Assembly (NCBI GenBank): GCA_963678705.1
Contig: OY783218.1
Location: 9,186,152 to 9,250,151 of the forward strand
Direction: 5' to 3'
Length of the DNA: 64,000 bases
Source: Panorpa germanica
Taxonomy: Eukaryota > Arthropoda > Insecta > Mecoptera > Panorpidae
Position numbers and translations under genes: made by a program. Of this stretch, positions 25,332 to 36,882 are shown piece by piece; position 1 is the stretch's first letter; each line of letters begins with the position of its first letter. Under the pieces are notes generated by a model. That model was given only the letters and a program-made list of their open reading frames with translations. It was not told the DNA's origin and ran no database searches.

Positions 25332-26204
25332 TAAATGTACAGTAAGTTTGTCGGGCCCCCAAATTCTGTTTACAAGTTGTAGCAATAATACTTTAAGGAA
25401 CTAGTGATTATAACAAGACTTGAAACACACTATATGGAATTTAATTACTTTTATTTACTATAACGTAATAATTTTTTCTTAATAATAACATTAAACAATA
25501 CTCTCAGTCACAAATTTAAATTAGTCCAAGATTACAATTTAGAAAAACCAGAAAGAACGTAGCACCCCTTTACTCTTTTTCCGGTGGAAATTCACTTTTT
25601 AATGGTTGCTGTGAAATTAATTATATCTAGTCACAATTGCATTCCAGGTTATATGTATTTATTATCTTTTTAGGATATCTTCAATGTTCAACAATTAAAT
25701 TCAAATTTATTTATCGTTAATAAGTAATAGACTTAAAATTAAAACTTACTAAAAACCTTTTAACCCAGGTACATCAAAAATACGAGAATAGAGCTTTTAA
25801 GAAATTTTACATAAGTTTTTTTTAAATGAGCAATAATCTTAGTTTTCGTAGGCTAGTTTGCAACGATGCCGTTCAATATGAGAGACCACATTCTCCAAAT
25901 AATCTAGGTAAGTGTTGAAAATATACTTTTGCCAGTATGTTTATTGTACGATGGTCATGTTCTGCTCCTTTTTCAATATGTTAAAAATATAAGTAGCTAA
26001 TCCAATAAATTGTAATACATAAATGCATATATTATTAAAATTGTAAAGTAAATTTATTCATATAATTTTTTTTATAAAACCAATATTTACATATAAAACA
26101 GCATACCAAATACGATTGCAAAACACGCATAAATATATATATATATATTTTTATTATTACAATTTATATGATAGAAATCAACGTTATTTGATCCTTATAT
26201 TTCG

Positions 26205-28117
26205 CTAACTATTTCCAGAGTTATTTGCAGAGCTACTACTTCGTCTGTTCTTCATAGGTGAACTACTAGTTTTCTTTGGTGTTTCTGGTCCTGAAATTTT
26301 TGCACGTCCTTGATTTCGACTAGGTGAAGTACGTGCAGGAGACCATGATGCGGCCACCCTATGAAGCAGCATATCACTTACTTTTACGGAGATGCAGAAA
26401 AATTTAATGGGTCTTGTACTAAAAAATAAATTTTAATTGAATTAGACTAAAAACAAATATTAGAAAAATAAGACATAAATAATTTTCGTACCTAGTGCTA
26501 GCAACTGGTGTAGATAAGTTTGCGCTTAAAATAAACATTGGGAAAAACACTGAGAATATGCAGGCACTGAAAATTAAATTAAAACAATATTGTTAGTAAA
26601 ATATTAATTAGTTAATAAAATATTTAAATTAACAAAATATGGCTATGTCAAAATTACAGTACGCTAATACTTATTTGAAAAATATTCTTGTTTCAAATAT
26701 AACGCAAAAGAAGAAGAAAGTGGTGGCAAGTTTGATGGAGGCAGATTATTGTTTATAGATGAAATAGAAATACGGAATGAACCTAATACTTTAATCAAAG
26801 ATGCCTCCAGCGCTCTATCTTCTTGCTTTAACACATTATATTTAGGAACAAAAAACCTATATTTTCAATTACATAATTTAGACATATCATTGATGTTTAT
26901 ATATTTACTTAATTATGGCTGATTGAGCTAAAACCGTAGACAGTGTTTGGGTAATTCCAAATCCTAAAAAGTATGCCCATCTGCATTCGACATGCATAAG
27001 TCTCTGATGAAGTTCCATTCCCAATGAACTCCATAAATGTTCAAACGCATATAAGGAGGACAATAAGCACATCAGCACGAAATATAAAGCATAGCCAATT
27101 ACTGCTATGGGACCCCCGAATGACTGACTGATAGTTAATATCAAAGTAGCCTGCAAAAAATGATAATATTTTAATCAAAACTTAGTAAACACTTTCGTTT
27201 ACACGTATTGTAAAAATAATTACCTGAATTAAAAATATAATTTGTACACAGCAATTAAATAACATATCTCCAAGCATTTGAGTAAAAGTAAAGTTGCATC
27301 TAGGTTTCCTCCCTTGGCCATATTTGTAAGCTAAGTCTGCAATCTCGGAAAACCACAACATATTCATGAATTTTGCGAGCGAAAACATTGGTAGCTCCCA
27401 AAGTATCTGATAAACAACAGTCACCAGAAGTCTCACAATTTCAGATAGTTCAGATTTATCCCCAGCAACAAATGGGACTAACACATCAGAGAGCATGTAA
27501 CCAAACGCTTTAAAAGTTACAATACATAGAATACCGTTCAAAAGCACACATTTACCCCACATACGCAGAAAATTCTGTTCCCTGCAAAATAAACTAAATA
27601 AAAAAAACATAAAACATATTTCGCTACTATTTGTAAATTGTTGGGATTATGTTTTAAAAAATAAATTTTTATTTTATAAAATATACATTATGAACGAGAA
27701 ATACATGTAACTTACTCTCTCTTTTGAATATATTTTTTAGATTCATGTCGTTCATTTGGATTATGAACTTTCTTTGATATTTCTTTTGCAGGTGATAATT
27801 TAGACTTGTTCCTTTCCTTCATTTCCGGATCAACATAACGAGCAAATCGTAAACCTTTCAAACTATCACAGAATCCCCTAAATATATCGTTTATGACTCC
27901 CTACAATGAAGCGTAAATTAACAAAATTGTCTTTTATTAATATTGCTAAATTAATATCGTTTCCACCAAATAGATTTTAATTTTATGTGTTTCAGATTGC
28001 AAAATATTCATTTAATAACAGTTACTATCTTTATTTAATATAAATTATTATAATTAAAACTTTCCAGCTGGAAAGGGGGCTCTATTGTTTATAAAAACTT
28101 ACCATACATATATCCAT
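26205..28117 (-). CDS. EI24: EI24-like ER membrane protein
   Basis: Six exons chain in phase: 28103-28117, 27716-27900, 27224-27581, 26909-27150, 26492-26566 and 26205-26418. They give 362 residues; human EI24 has 340. The protein starts MDICMGVINDIFRGFCDSLKG, then a charged cytosolic stretch, then several hydrophobic membrane spans. Recognisable EI24 stretches are LWFSEIADLAYKYGQGRKP, ADLAYK before GDMLFN, and MELHQRLMHVECRWAYFLGF. EI24 (PIG8) is a multi-pass ER protein needed for autophagy and linked to p53-induced death in mammals. The first coding exon is only 15 nt. The C-terminal tail is Ser/Lys-rich. Exon 4 joins the 75-nt exon 5 (CIFSVFFPMFILSAN), matching the family order; a possible alternative exon lies between them at 26664-26856. 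Confidence 0.9.
26664..26856 (-). other. Possible alternative last exon of EI24
   Basis: Inside EI24 intron 4, an acceptor (ATATAG) at 26857-26859 opens a frame that joins exon 4 in phase. It runs about 63 codons to a TAG. The encoded tail includes KQEDRALEASLIKVLGSF and a Pro/Ser-rich end. It is not part of the conserved EI24 family sequence, whose next segment is exon 5. If used, it would replace the last membrane span and tail. It may be chance. Confidence 0.3.
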
Positions 28118-29765
28118 GTTAAATATTTATAGTCCTTTTATGTCACAAATATAACCTCATGTGGAGTTAAAAAATCCTATCTTTGCCAAACTTTTTTGCA
28201 GCCCTAATCCAAATTCTATAATTTTATTAGTTGATCTATATATAGTGTTTGTATTTGATCGTTTCCCCGTGCCAAAGTCCCATACTTATTTTGTTAAAAA
28301 ATACAAAGAAAGAATGACCCCGTACATTATCTAAATTTCACAACAAACGTCAGGGATAATACCTGCATAATCACACAGGATGCATCTGGCAGCACACGCA
28401 TCAAAACAATACACAATACCAACCTAAGAAAACCTATCTATGCAGAGACAAAGAACAGGAACGGGAAATCGTCCAGGATATCGCTAAAACTTTTAATTTC
28501 AAATAAAAGTTATATATTATTCATATTTTGAATTAATTAGAATTTATATAAGTAATAATTGATGTGCACATTATTGTCTACACAAAAGCAATTTCATAAA
28601 ACACGATTTAATTTTTATTAAACCTTCGTGTAATTCAATATATATCATTATAAATACAACATATATTTTTAAACCTTTTAAACAGTAATATATTTTAAAT
28701 ACATTAAAAGGTTATGTTATAACTATTTTCATTTAAAATAGAATTAAAAAAATTTGTACCAAATAATTAACATATAGCCCCTAATTATTTTATATTTATA
28801 TGTACATTTATTATTCTTTAAAATAATTAATATATTTTTGGTATTTTATATAATTGCACAATTTTATTATTCACATTTTTATATTCTATATATTAACTTT
28901 GAAAATAAATATCCTCATTCAATAATTAAAAAAAAAATCCTATGAATACTATTTTGCAAATGAAATAATAATTACAAAGCTAAATCTTATATGCCACATT
29001 ATTTTTCTCTCACCACATTTTAAGAATTTTTTGAATTAAAAAGAAAACAGTGATCCCGATAATGTATAAATCAATTGATCAATTTGTTACTCAGCAGCTA
29101 GACAAATCATAAATTGTTATAATTTAACTTTGTAATACATTATAGAATAAACAATGAACCCACTTCCATTATTTTAACCATAAGCCACCTTTCAAAGCCA
29201 GACTTTTTTATCTTCTCCTTACACAAACTGATTTATTATTAACAGAAGACAAGCAAGTGTTTTCCTAAATACACATAAAATAAAACTAGTAATGTTACTT
29301 TTAAGTTAACTTTTTAAACATAAAAGAAACACATTCAAATAACAATTAAAACAATTGTCTATCTTTGGTGCATTACTTTGTTAATTTTACAGTGAATCCT
29401 ATAACAAATAACAATGAAAGCCCTTAATTAATTCTGATACATATTTTTAATAGATATAAATATATTAAAATTATAATTTTCCGATCTTTAACAACTGAGC
29501 TAATTACCTCGATGCCGCTATAAAAGTACAATACATTTATTCACAAAAATGAGGTTGCAATTGCTATTGGAATATTTACTTTTGTTTAAAAGGCATTACA
29601 CACAACTAAATTGTAATATTTTCTACTTAACATATTTTATCATATTTATCGGAAACAATAATTTAACATTTACTGACATAATAATAAATAATAAAATCAT
29701 TTTGCATCTCATCAATAAATATCACATCGTGTGATTGAACTTATATACACTAATAAAAAATAAAA
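28118..29765. other. Intergenic, AT-rich
   Basis: Between divergent ends of EI24 (5' end) and USP20/33 (3' end). It is very AT-rich with no conserved frame. A GC-richer patch at 28350-28490 reads in one frame as KEQEREIVQDIAKTFNF and could be a degraded retroelement piece, but I cannot assign it. Confidence 0.5.
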
Positions 29766-32700
29766 TCAATTATTTACACCTTGATCGCCGGATTCTTTGG
29801 GTGATAACTTTTTATCTTTGCGTCTATTTTTATTTCGTTTATTACTTTTGGTATTTTCCATTCGTTTCTCTACATTATTTCCGTATGTTCCATTGGAAGT
29901 AACCAAATTTGCTCTACTTGACGGCAATGTTGTACCTGTTGTGGTTATATTTAGATCAGAATTTAATTTATGTATTAGTGGTGTTATTTCTGAATCAGAT
30001 TCTACAGATGCAGACAATTCTTTTGAATCTTTTGCAGATCTTACATCTCCATTATATAATTTTGTTTTTTCTTTATTACCGGAAACAGTACATGATATAC
30101 TTTCTGTGATACTAGCGCATCCTCGGGGCGATTTTGATTTACTACGACTTGGAATAACAAATTCTGGAATGGAGTCTGTCACGCGTGGAATGTTTTGCAA
30201 ACTTTGAGTTTTGTGTACAACCGGAGCATTATTGTCATCATCAGCAACTCTGGGTTTAGTATTTTCAGCACTTCTGGTAGTTTGAATTGAGATTGGGAAT
30301 GTATCAATTTTAACTTCGACTGTTGATACATTTAAAGGAGGAAGTACTTCTTCTTCTCGCTGCCCTGTACCAACTAATAAATATCATCAATTCATTTACA
30401 CTCTTGTTAACTAGCTTATATGATAATTAGAACTATTACGTATACTTACTATTAATGATATCCTCTCCAGATCTAATAATAATTTCTGGACCACCTCCAT
30501 ATATATCACTAAAGAATCTCCATAAATCTTTATTTAATTGAGCATAATCTGATCCTGGGCGAACTATATTATTGCCAGCATAAATACTGTGATTGTCAAT
30601 AGGTCCTGGTGGTTCTGCACCACTACTTCCCCGTACAAAGCTTTGCCATCGTCGAAACCATACCATTGATAACGCGTATATAGTAGAAGGCGAATCATTC
30701 TGTAATAACACAAAATATAATGAAATGATACTAAGAATTAATAATCACTATCGATAAGATTATTTGACTTACTTGAAAATCTTGGTGTAATTTCTTAAAC
30801 GTATCTAATTCATAATTTTGTCTCTTGGTTAATATTTCCATAGCATGATGGCAAGTTTCACATTCAAATAATTGATTACAAGCCGGGCCTCCACCAAATC
30901 TAAAATTTTCATAATGAAAATATTAATTGTTTCTAGTTGTTATATTATCAGTAGTTATGTTCTTAATAAATACAATAAAACTTACACGCCATATAGATAG
31001 TCCCAAAGAGGCTGAGACAAAGCTACCGCTAGTCGGGGAGCCAGTGTTACTCTAGAAGGTGGTATTCCACCATGTGGACATAAAAACGACCAATTATCAA
31101 TTGGACCAGGTTCTGCACATGTGTTAAATCTAAAAAAAAATATTATCAAACATTCATAATGTAGTTTATGATTAACTATAAAATAAAATTTAAAAAATTA
31201 TTATAAACTCACCTATTAAGCCATTGCTTAGAAACATAAAATCTGAGATCCGTAGCTTGTGCTGAATCTACTAATTCTGCAGCTTTTTGTCGAATAGTGT
31301 TTATATTAGATGAACTTTTTCTAAAAACGAATTTATAGAAAACAAGAGATATTTTAATAGTATAACTTTAACATTCACTGTTATTACTCACCTATAAAAT
31401 AATACGTAAGCTTCGCAGTTCAACACACTTTCAGAAGTTACTTGAGTGACAAATTGATCATCAAATTCAAACCATAATCCGGTTTGACTATGTTTGGCCA
31501 TGGTTGTGTAATGACCACCTCCTGCCGTTCCATGATGACAAATTACAGCTGATAATTCATATGTACTAACTTCACTAACACATTCTGCAAAGAAATTTTA
31601 TCAAAATATAACAATGAAACATATATATGATGTAAATGATAATATAATTACAACCTTTGTGTAAATATGGCCTCATGTCAAGCCCTGTTAACGGAAAATC
31701 CACTGGACTAGCTATTTTAGAGCTATACATAAGTTCATGTCTAAATCGCTTCAGGTGTATGCATAGCATCTCAGGAAGATCCATTACGCGAGAATATTTG
31801 ACGCCATTTCTTAATTTGTTACATTTTTCACAACTACAACAATTATTCATAATATTAATGATATAATTTGGATTGTACATAACATGATAAAGCTAGAGAT
31901 CTCAAGTAGTCTGATTCAGTGTAAGAAGACTATAACACTACACACCTGTACATATTATCCCCTTTCAATTCGTCTGCTGAAAAAAATGCTGCTAAACAAT
32001 CATGAAGCGTAACTGCAGGACCCCAAAACCAAGATCGGAGCCATCCCCACAGCCACCAAACCTATAATTTTATACATATAAGTATATTAAACTAGAACCA
32101 TAAGGATATTATCGTAGTAATAAAATTAATATTCTAAGATATTATTTTTCTAAGAAATACTATTATCGCTCTTAGTGAGTCACCTTACCCAGCCCTCCTG
32201 ATTAGCCTGATAAACGGCATCCGTACAAGTAGCACCAGAAGGTGGACTAGGGCTATGATGCCCTTGACTCTGATGTAAAACAGCAAGATGATCACGGCCT
32301 GGGATAGGTAAAGATAAGTCTTGAAATGTTTCAACGCGTGTGGATACCTAAAATGTTAATGATATAAAATAACGAGCCCGAAATATTGAACATGATGCAT
32401 TAAAATTATTTTGATTAATAATTACCCGATCACAAGTTAAACATTGGACGGATGACAATAATTTGCCATCAAAAATATCAGAGATGATAGAATGTGTAGC
32501 TTGTTTATGTAGATCAAAACCTACGAGGTCAAATTAAAATAAAAATTACATATCATTTGTTGTTTTACTAATGAAAATTAACCTACAATATTATATTCCC
32601 GACCTGCAGGTGTGCTTCTATTCACAACAGTTAATTTAGATCTTAATCTGTCTTGAGGAGGACTTGGACTTCGGCTTTGCCGCTTCTTATGCGATATTGA

Positions 32701-34457
32701 ATTATTTGGTGGACCTTCATCGGATAAAGAAGATTGTTCACTAACACCGCTATCGCAAGTTTCATATTCACCTTCTGACTGACTTGGTGTTGGAGAAGGG
32801 CACGGTGAAGAATTCGTAGAAATATCTAAAATCATTATTTTTAATTATGCTTGTATTAAAATTATCATATATAGTTTAAGTATAATTCTTTTCTTACAAT
32901 AACAAAATCTATTATCTTATAGTAAATAACATTTGGTTTAAAAACAGCAATGTTAAGTGTTATAAGCATTTACCATCTATATCAATAGAGTTAGTCGGGT
33001 GTTTCTGGGTTTGGTTTAGCTCTTGTGGTGATACTTGCTTTAATTCTTCATGCAACTGATCCATGAAACAACGTAAAAATTCTTGAGTATCATGTTGTTG
33101 ATATCCTCGAAACATAGGGTGTACCTGTATCAAATTATAATTTTATTAATTCATGTATAAAAATTTATAATTTACAATGTATATAGTCTTACATTTCTAA
33201 TTCCATATAATATTCCACTAGGTACAACATATCCTCTTGCCTTCTTATGCCAAATATCTTTCACTAGCCTCTGATATGATCGAGCTAGACCTGGTTTAAA
33301 ATTCTGATTCAATTCTACCGCAGCACTACAATCTAAGAAAAATCCTGTTAAAGCTGGGGTATTACTTAGAGCTTGAAGCGCTGCATTCATATAACATGTA
33401 TTTCCAATATTTTGAAGTCCAACAAGACCTACCGAAAATGATAAAAAAAGGAGATTAAGAACCAATGAATATAAGTATTTATTTATTTACAATTAATGTA
33501 GTACCCCTAGGACTAGTGCCATCCTCACACTGGTCCTCGCTGTCAGTAGTGTCTCCGTTGTTTTCATAATCCAGACTATTTCTACGTTCGTGATTAGGCT
33601 CTCGTACAGACAGGAAAACTTCATTTTCACACATGTAGCACCATACTCGTTGCGTCGATAAATTCATATGAATACAGTGGGAATTCATGCACTGGAAAAA
33701 AATGTTTAAATGTGAGAGGCATTTGAATGTTGTTACTATTTATATAACTCTGTTATTTTCAAATATAAGATAACTATAGAACATAAGTAATTCTATTTCT
33801 TTTTATTGTTTCAATTAAACGAAATTAAACAAACACAAAAGATAATTGCCAAAAGACCTGCCAATTATATGAATTGAATCAAATTTGTTATGATTTGTTA
33901 AATACAAACTAGAAAATTTTATTTTTAAATTAGTATCAAGTGGATTTCGGAATTTAGGTTTTGTTTATACAAATTGAAATTTAAAGAGATTACAAATTGT
34001 GTAAATATTGGATATTTACTTTTAATATTTTATTTATATTATATTTGTCAAACCTACCTTGAAGTGAAAAGTGCTATGATCATTATACCCTTCAGAACAG
34101 CCTATCTCAAGACAAGTGTGGTGAAGGCAAATCCATAGATTCGGCCCAGAACAAGAACACTGGGCACAGGTTTGACCCTAGCCAAATAAAAAATATTATG
34201 TCTAATCCCCATATGTAAAATATTGTAATGAAACAGCAATGAATGATTTCAGAAATAGTAGTATAAATAATTTCGTGAATTATGTAAGTGATATCGTGAT
34301 GGGTATAAAGCAAATACAAGACAATGACAATAAAGCTACGAAAGTATAAGTGTTAAGAGTAAGGTTAAATGTCAAATACCTCTTTTGATTTGCATATTTC
34401 TCCTAATGAATATTCCGTCACATTTTGCAAATGAGTACAAGATGACAATGGTGCCAT
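29766..34457 (-). CDS. USP20/33: USP20/USP33-type ubiquitin-specific protease
   Basis: Sixteen coding exons chain in phase: 34380-34457, 34058-34177, 33505-33691, 33193-33428, 32974-33124, 32583-32825, 32426-32520, 32189-32347, 31946-32061, 31655-31833, 31392-31584, 31213-31320, 30986-31129, 30773-30899, 30450-30699 and 29766-30373. They give 997 residues. It removes ubiquitin from target proteins. Domain order: zinc-finger UBP (residues about 7-100, Cys/His pairs), the USP Cys box [16 protein letters not shown] with catalytic Cys140, a disordered Ser-rich insert (exon 6), the His box GGGHYT with His546, then two DUSP domains (about 590-690 and 700-800, ending in YGGGPEI). The last exon adds a charged, low-complexity tail. 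The start ATG lies a few bases after a 5'UTR acceptor. Human USP20 has 914 and USP33 942 residues. Confidence 0.93.
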
Positions 34458-35021
34458 TATTTTGTTAACCTGGAATATATCATGATTAATTAACAACAGA
34501 CAAATAAATAATACATTACTGAATCAGCAGATTTATTGATTTTGAATAGTGCGAATCTAACAACGAAATTTTAATATTAATCAATATTTTACTTAATTTT
34601 TACCGATTCTTTACCATTTTTTTAATATTTTACATGTGAAAAAAATATCTGTATCACATTTTAATTTATATATTATACTAATTCAACATCAAATTTGCAG
34701 CCGACATCTTTGTTTTCATAGATTTACTTGAATTTTTGAGCTACTTCAAGTGCTGTTGAATCTAGTGCTAACGCTAAATCTTATGAGTGCGTTCATTTGA
34801 ATTGCTTTTTATCTTATCATAAAATATTATTAGTTTGAAAAAGTTAAAATAATTAGCAAATATTTTGTAATAATTCTTTATTTAAAAAATAAATAAATTC
34901 CATATAAAATAATGCGGTAAATATTCAAATAAAAATAAAATGTGTATGCAGCTTTTCGTATAAGTAGATACTACTTGATAAAATTTTTTAATAACACATT
35001 ATCGTGAAGAGTACATAAGAT

Positions 35022-36087
35022 TTAAGTAAAGATTTCAGACCGTAATTCCACTTCACAAAAATTGTCGATTTTTTTACAAGTCAAACCATCCACTGTATTA
35101 AAATGACTAGTTGGTTGCCATTTATTTACTGGATCACTTGATATAAAAGGATCACGGGTTTGAACATCTAGATGCTCAATTTCGTTAGGTATTATTAATC
35201 TAAAAGTATAAAATATATAATTAAACGAATTGTATTTCAAACACAGTATCAAATTAATTCAATTATACCTATAAGAATGTAGAAACATTCGATGAGGTTT
35301 CACGTCTTTATGAAAACTATAAGTAAAGTCTCCGACTATAGGATGTCCAATTAGTGAACAATGAACTCGCAGCTGATGTCTTCGTCCTGTGTAAGGCTTC
35401 ATCATAACTTTTGAAGCCGGTTCCCCATCATACAACCCAGTTTCTAGTAACAATATTGTAGTATGAGCTGGCCTTGGTGCATGACAGAATTCTGTTTCTG
35501 ATATATTACACATTCGATGTGATCCTTGCATATCTCTGCTATCCTCACCAATTGGTTCCACAATGTCCATGTACTCTTTCTCAACATGTCCTCGAAGAAT
35601 TGCTAGGTAGTATTTGCTACTTATTCTATTCTGAAAGGCTATACCAGCAGCAGCACACGCAACTTTGTTTAATGCTATACAAATAACTCCACTAGTTGCA
35701 TAGTCCAATCGGTGAGCAAAATAAAACTCATGCTTAAGATCAGGGTTTACCAATTGGGGATGTGATTGTCGTATGCGTGTCTGTAGTGTAGACTGTAATT
35801 TAAATAAAATTGATTACAAGTTACAGATTTACTAAGATATATCATTATGAAGAATAATATTGAACCTGAGTGTCGTCATCACTGTTGATGAGAATATCAT
35901 AAGGCTTGTTTAACACCAAAAAGTTATTACTTTCATGAAGAACTTCAACCTTTTCCTCCTTACTCAAAGTTGGTGAAATACCTCTTATATATAAAGTAAA
36001 AAAGTTTTCTAAGAATTTCACAACTTTCGATTGGAATATTATAGCTAAAAACTGAACTAAATGACTAAACACATAGTCAAACAACAT
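35022..36087 (-). CDS. RPUSD1: RPUSD1-like RNA pseudouridine synthase
   Basis: Three coding exons in phase: 35866-36087, 35269-35792 and 35022-35199, 307 residues. The RluA-family core is clear: the first motif NKPYDILINSD, the catalytic HRLDYATSG with Asp104, the KPYTGRRHQLRVHC motif and HPIVGDFTY. The enzyme converts uridine to pseudouridine in RNA. Unusually, about 40 hydrophobic residues (starting MLFDYVFSHLVQFLAII) precede the core, as if membrane-anchored or targeted. A 5'UTR intron acceptor sits 9 bases before this ATG. A separate ATG in the upstream UTR exon opens a short overlapping upstream frame. The gene is head to head with Mud. Confidence 0.88.
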
Positions 36088-36213
36088 GATGACAATCTGC
36101 AATTAAATTTAAATAATATATAGTAAAATAAAAGATAGGCTGAGATAGGCCAATGAAATAACCTTAAAATATTCTTTTAATACATCTTATGAATTACCTT
36201 TTTCTAATGGCAT
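36077..36213 (-). promoter_or_regulatory. Upstream ORF overlapping the RPUSD1 start
   Basis: A candidate UTR exon (36198-36213) has an ATG and ends at a GTAATT donor. Joined to the acceptor before 36096, it reads 11 codons and stops at TGA 36077-36079, which is past the main ATG at 36085-36087. Ribosomes using it would skip the main start, so it could lower RPUSD1 translation. It depends on the inferred UTR splice. Confidence 0.4.
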
Positions 36214-36882
36214 TTTATTATATATTTCTTTTAAAATCAATTTTAGACAAGTAGAAACACGGAATTTTGAATTACATTTACATTTACATTCTAAAAGTTT
36301 GAAGTTATTTTGAGTTATTTTCCAGTATTTTCATATACATCATATTTGTTTTTGTTTCAAACCACACATGTTTCAATCTCTATCGGTAAGTTGAGTGAAG
36401 ATAACTTTTGAGAATAATTCTACAGAATTTAACAATAGATAGAGCATGTGCAGCTGACTCTATCTTATTTGCAACCACCATATAAAGTAACCAGAATGCA
36501 ATTGAACCAAGTTAATTGACTTGAATTGACTTGAATCTCTACAGCACTCTACAGTAATTTGACATATTGGCATATGTAAACGGATTTTTAAAAAAGTCGT
36601 TACTAAATTTCATCCATTTAATCAGACGCTTGTTTAATATAATTTTATATTTGTTCTTTATTAACTTTACTTCAATTAAACTCATTTCACATAACATTTG
36701 TTGCATAAAATTCTTAAATATATAAGAATAGAATGATTTGTAGAAGTAATATGTTTATTAACTCGACATTAATGTGATTTTTTACAACTGAAAAAAGTAA
36801 ATATATTTTTTTTATAATTATAAACGTGATGAGAACAATTGTTAAAGGTTCTATTTGTTATATGTTTAACTTTATGTAAAAT
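36214..36882. promoter_or_regulatory. Shared divergent promoter region, RPUSD1 and Mud
   Basis: Roughly 670 bp separate the RPUSD1 5'UTR exon (-) from the Mud ATG (+). No coding or repeat feature is seen and no TATA box is convincing. The close head-to-head layout suggests a bidirectional promoter. Confidence 0.4.

Noticed and set aside
28350-28510. GC-richer patch reading KEQEREIVQDIAKTFNF
   Set aside because: Only a few dozen codons and no flanking reverse-transcriptase motifs, so it was not called as a retroelement.
29797-30207. 136-codon plus-strand frame
   Set aside because: Antisense of the last USP20/33 exon, which is fixed by phase and by the gene model.
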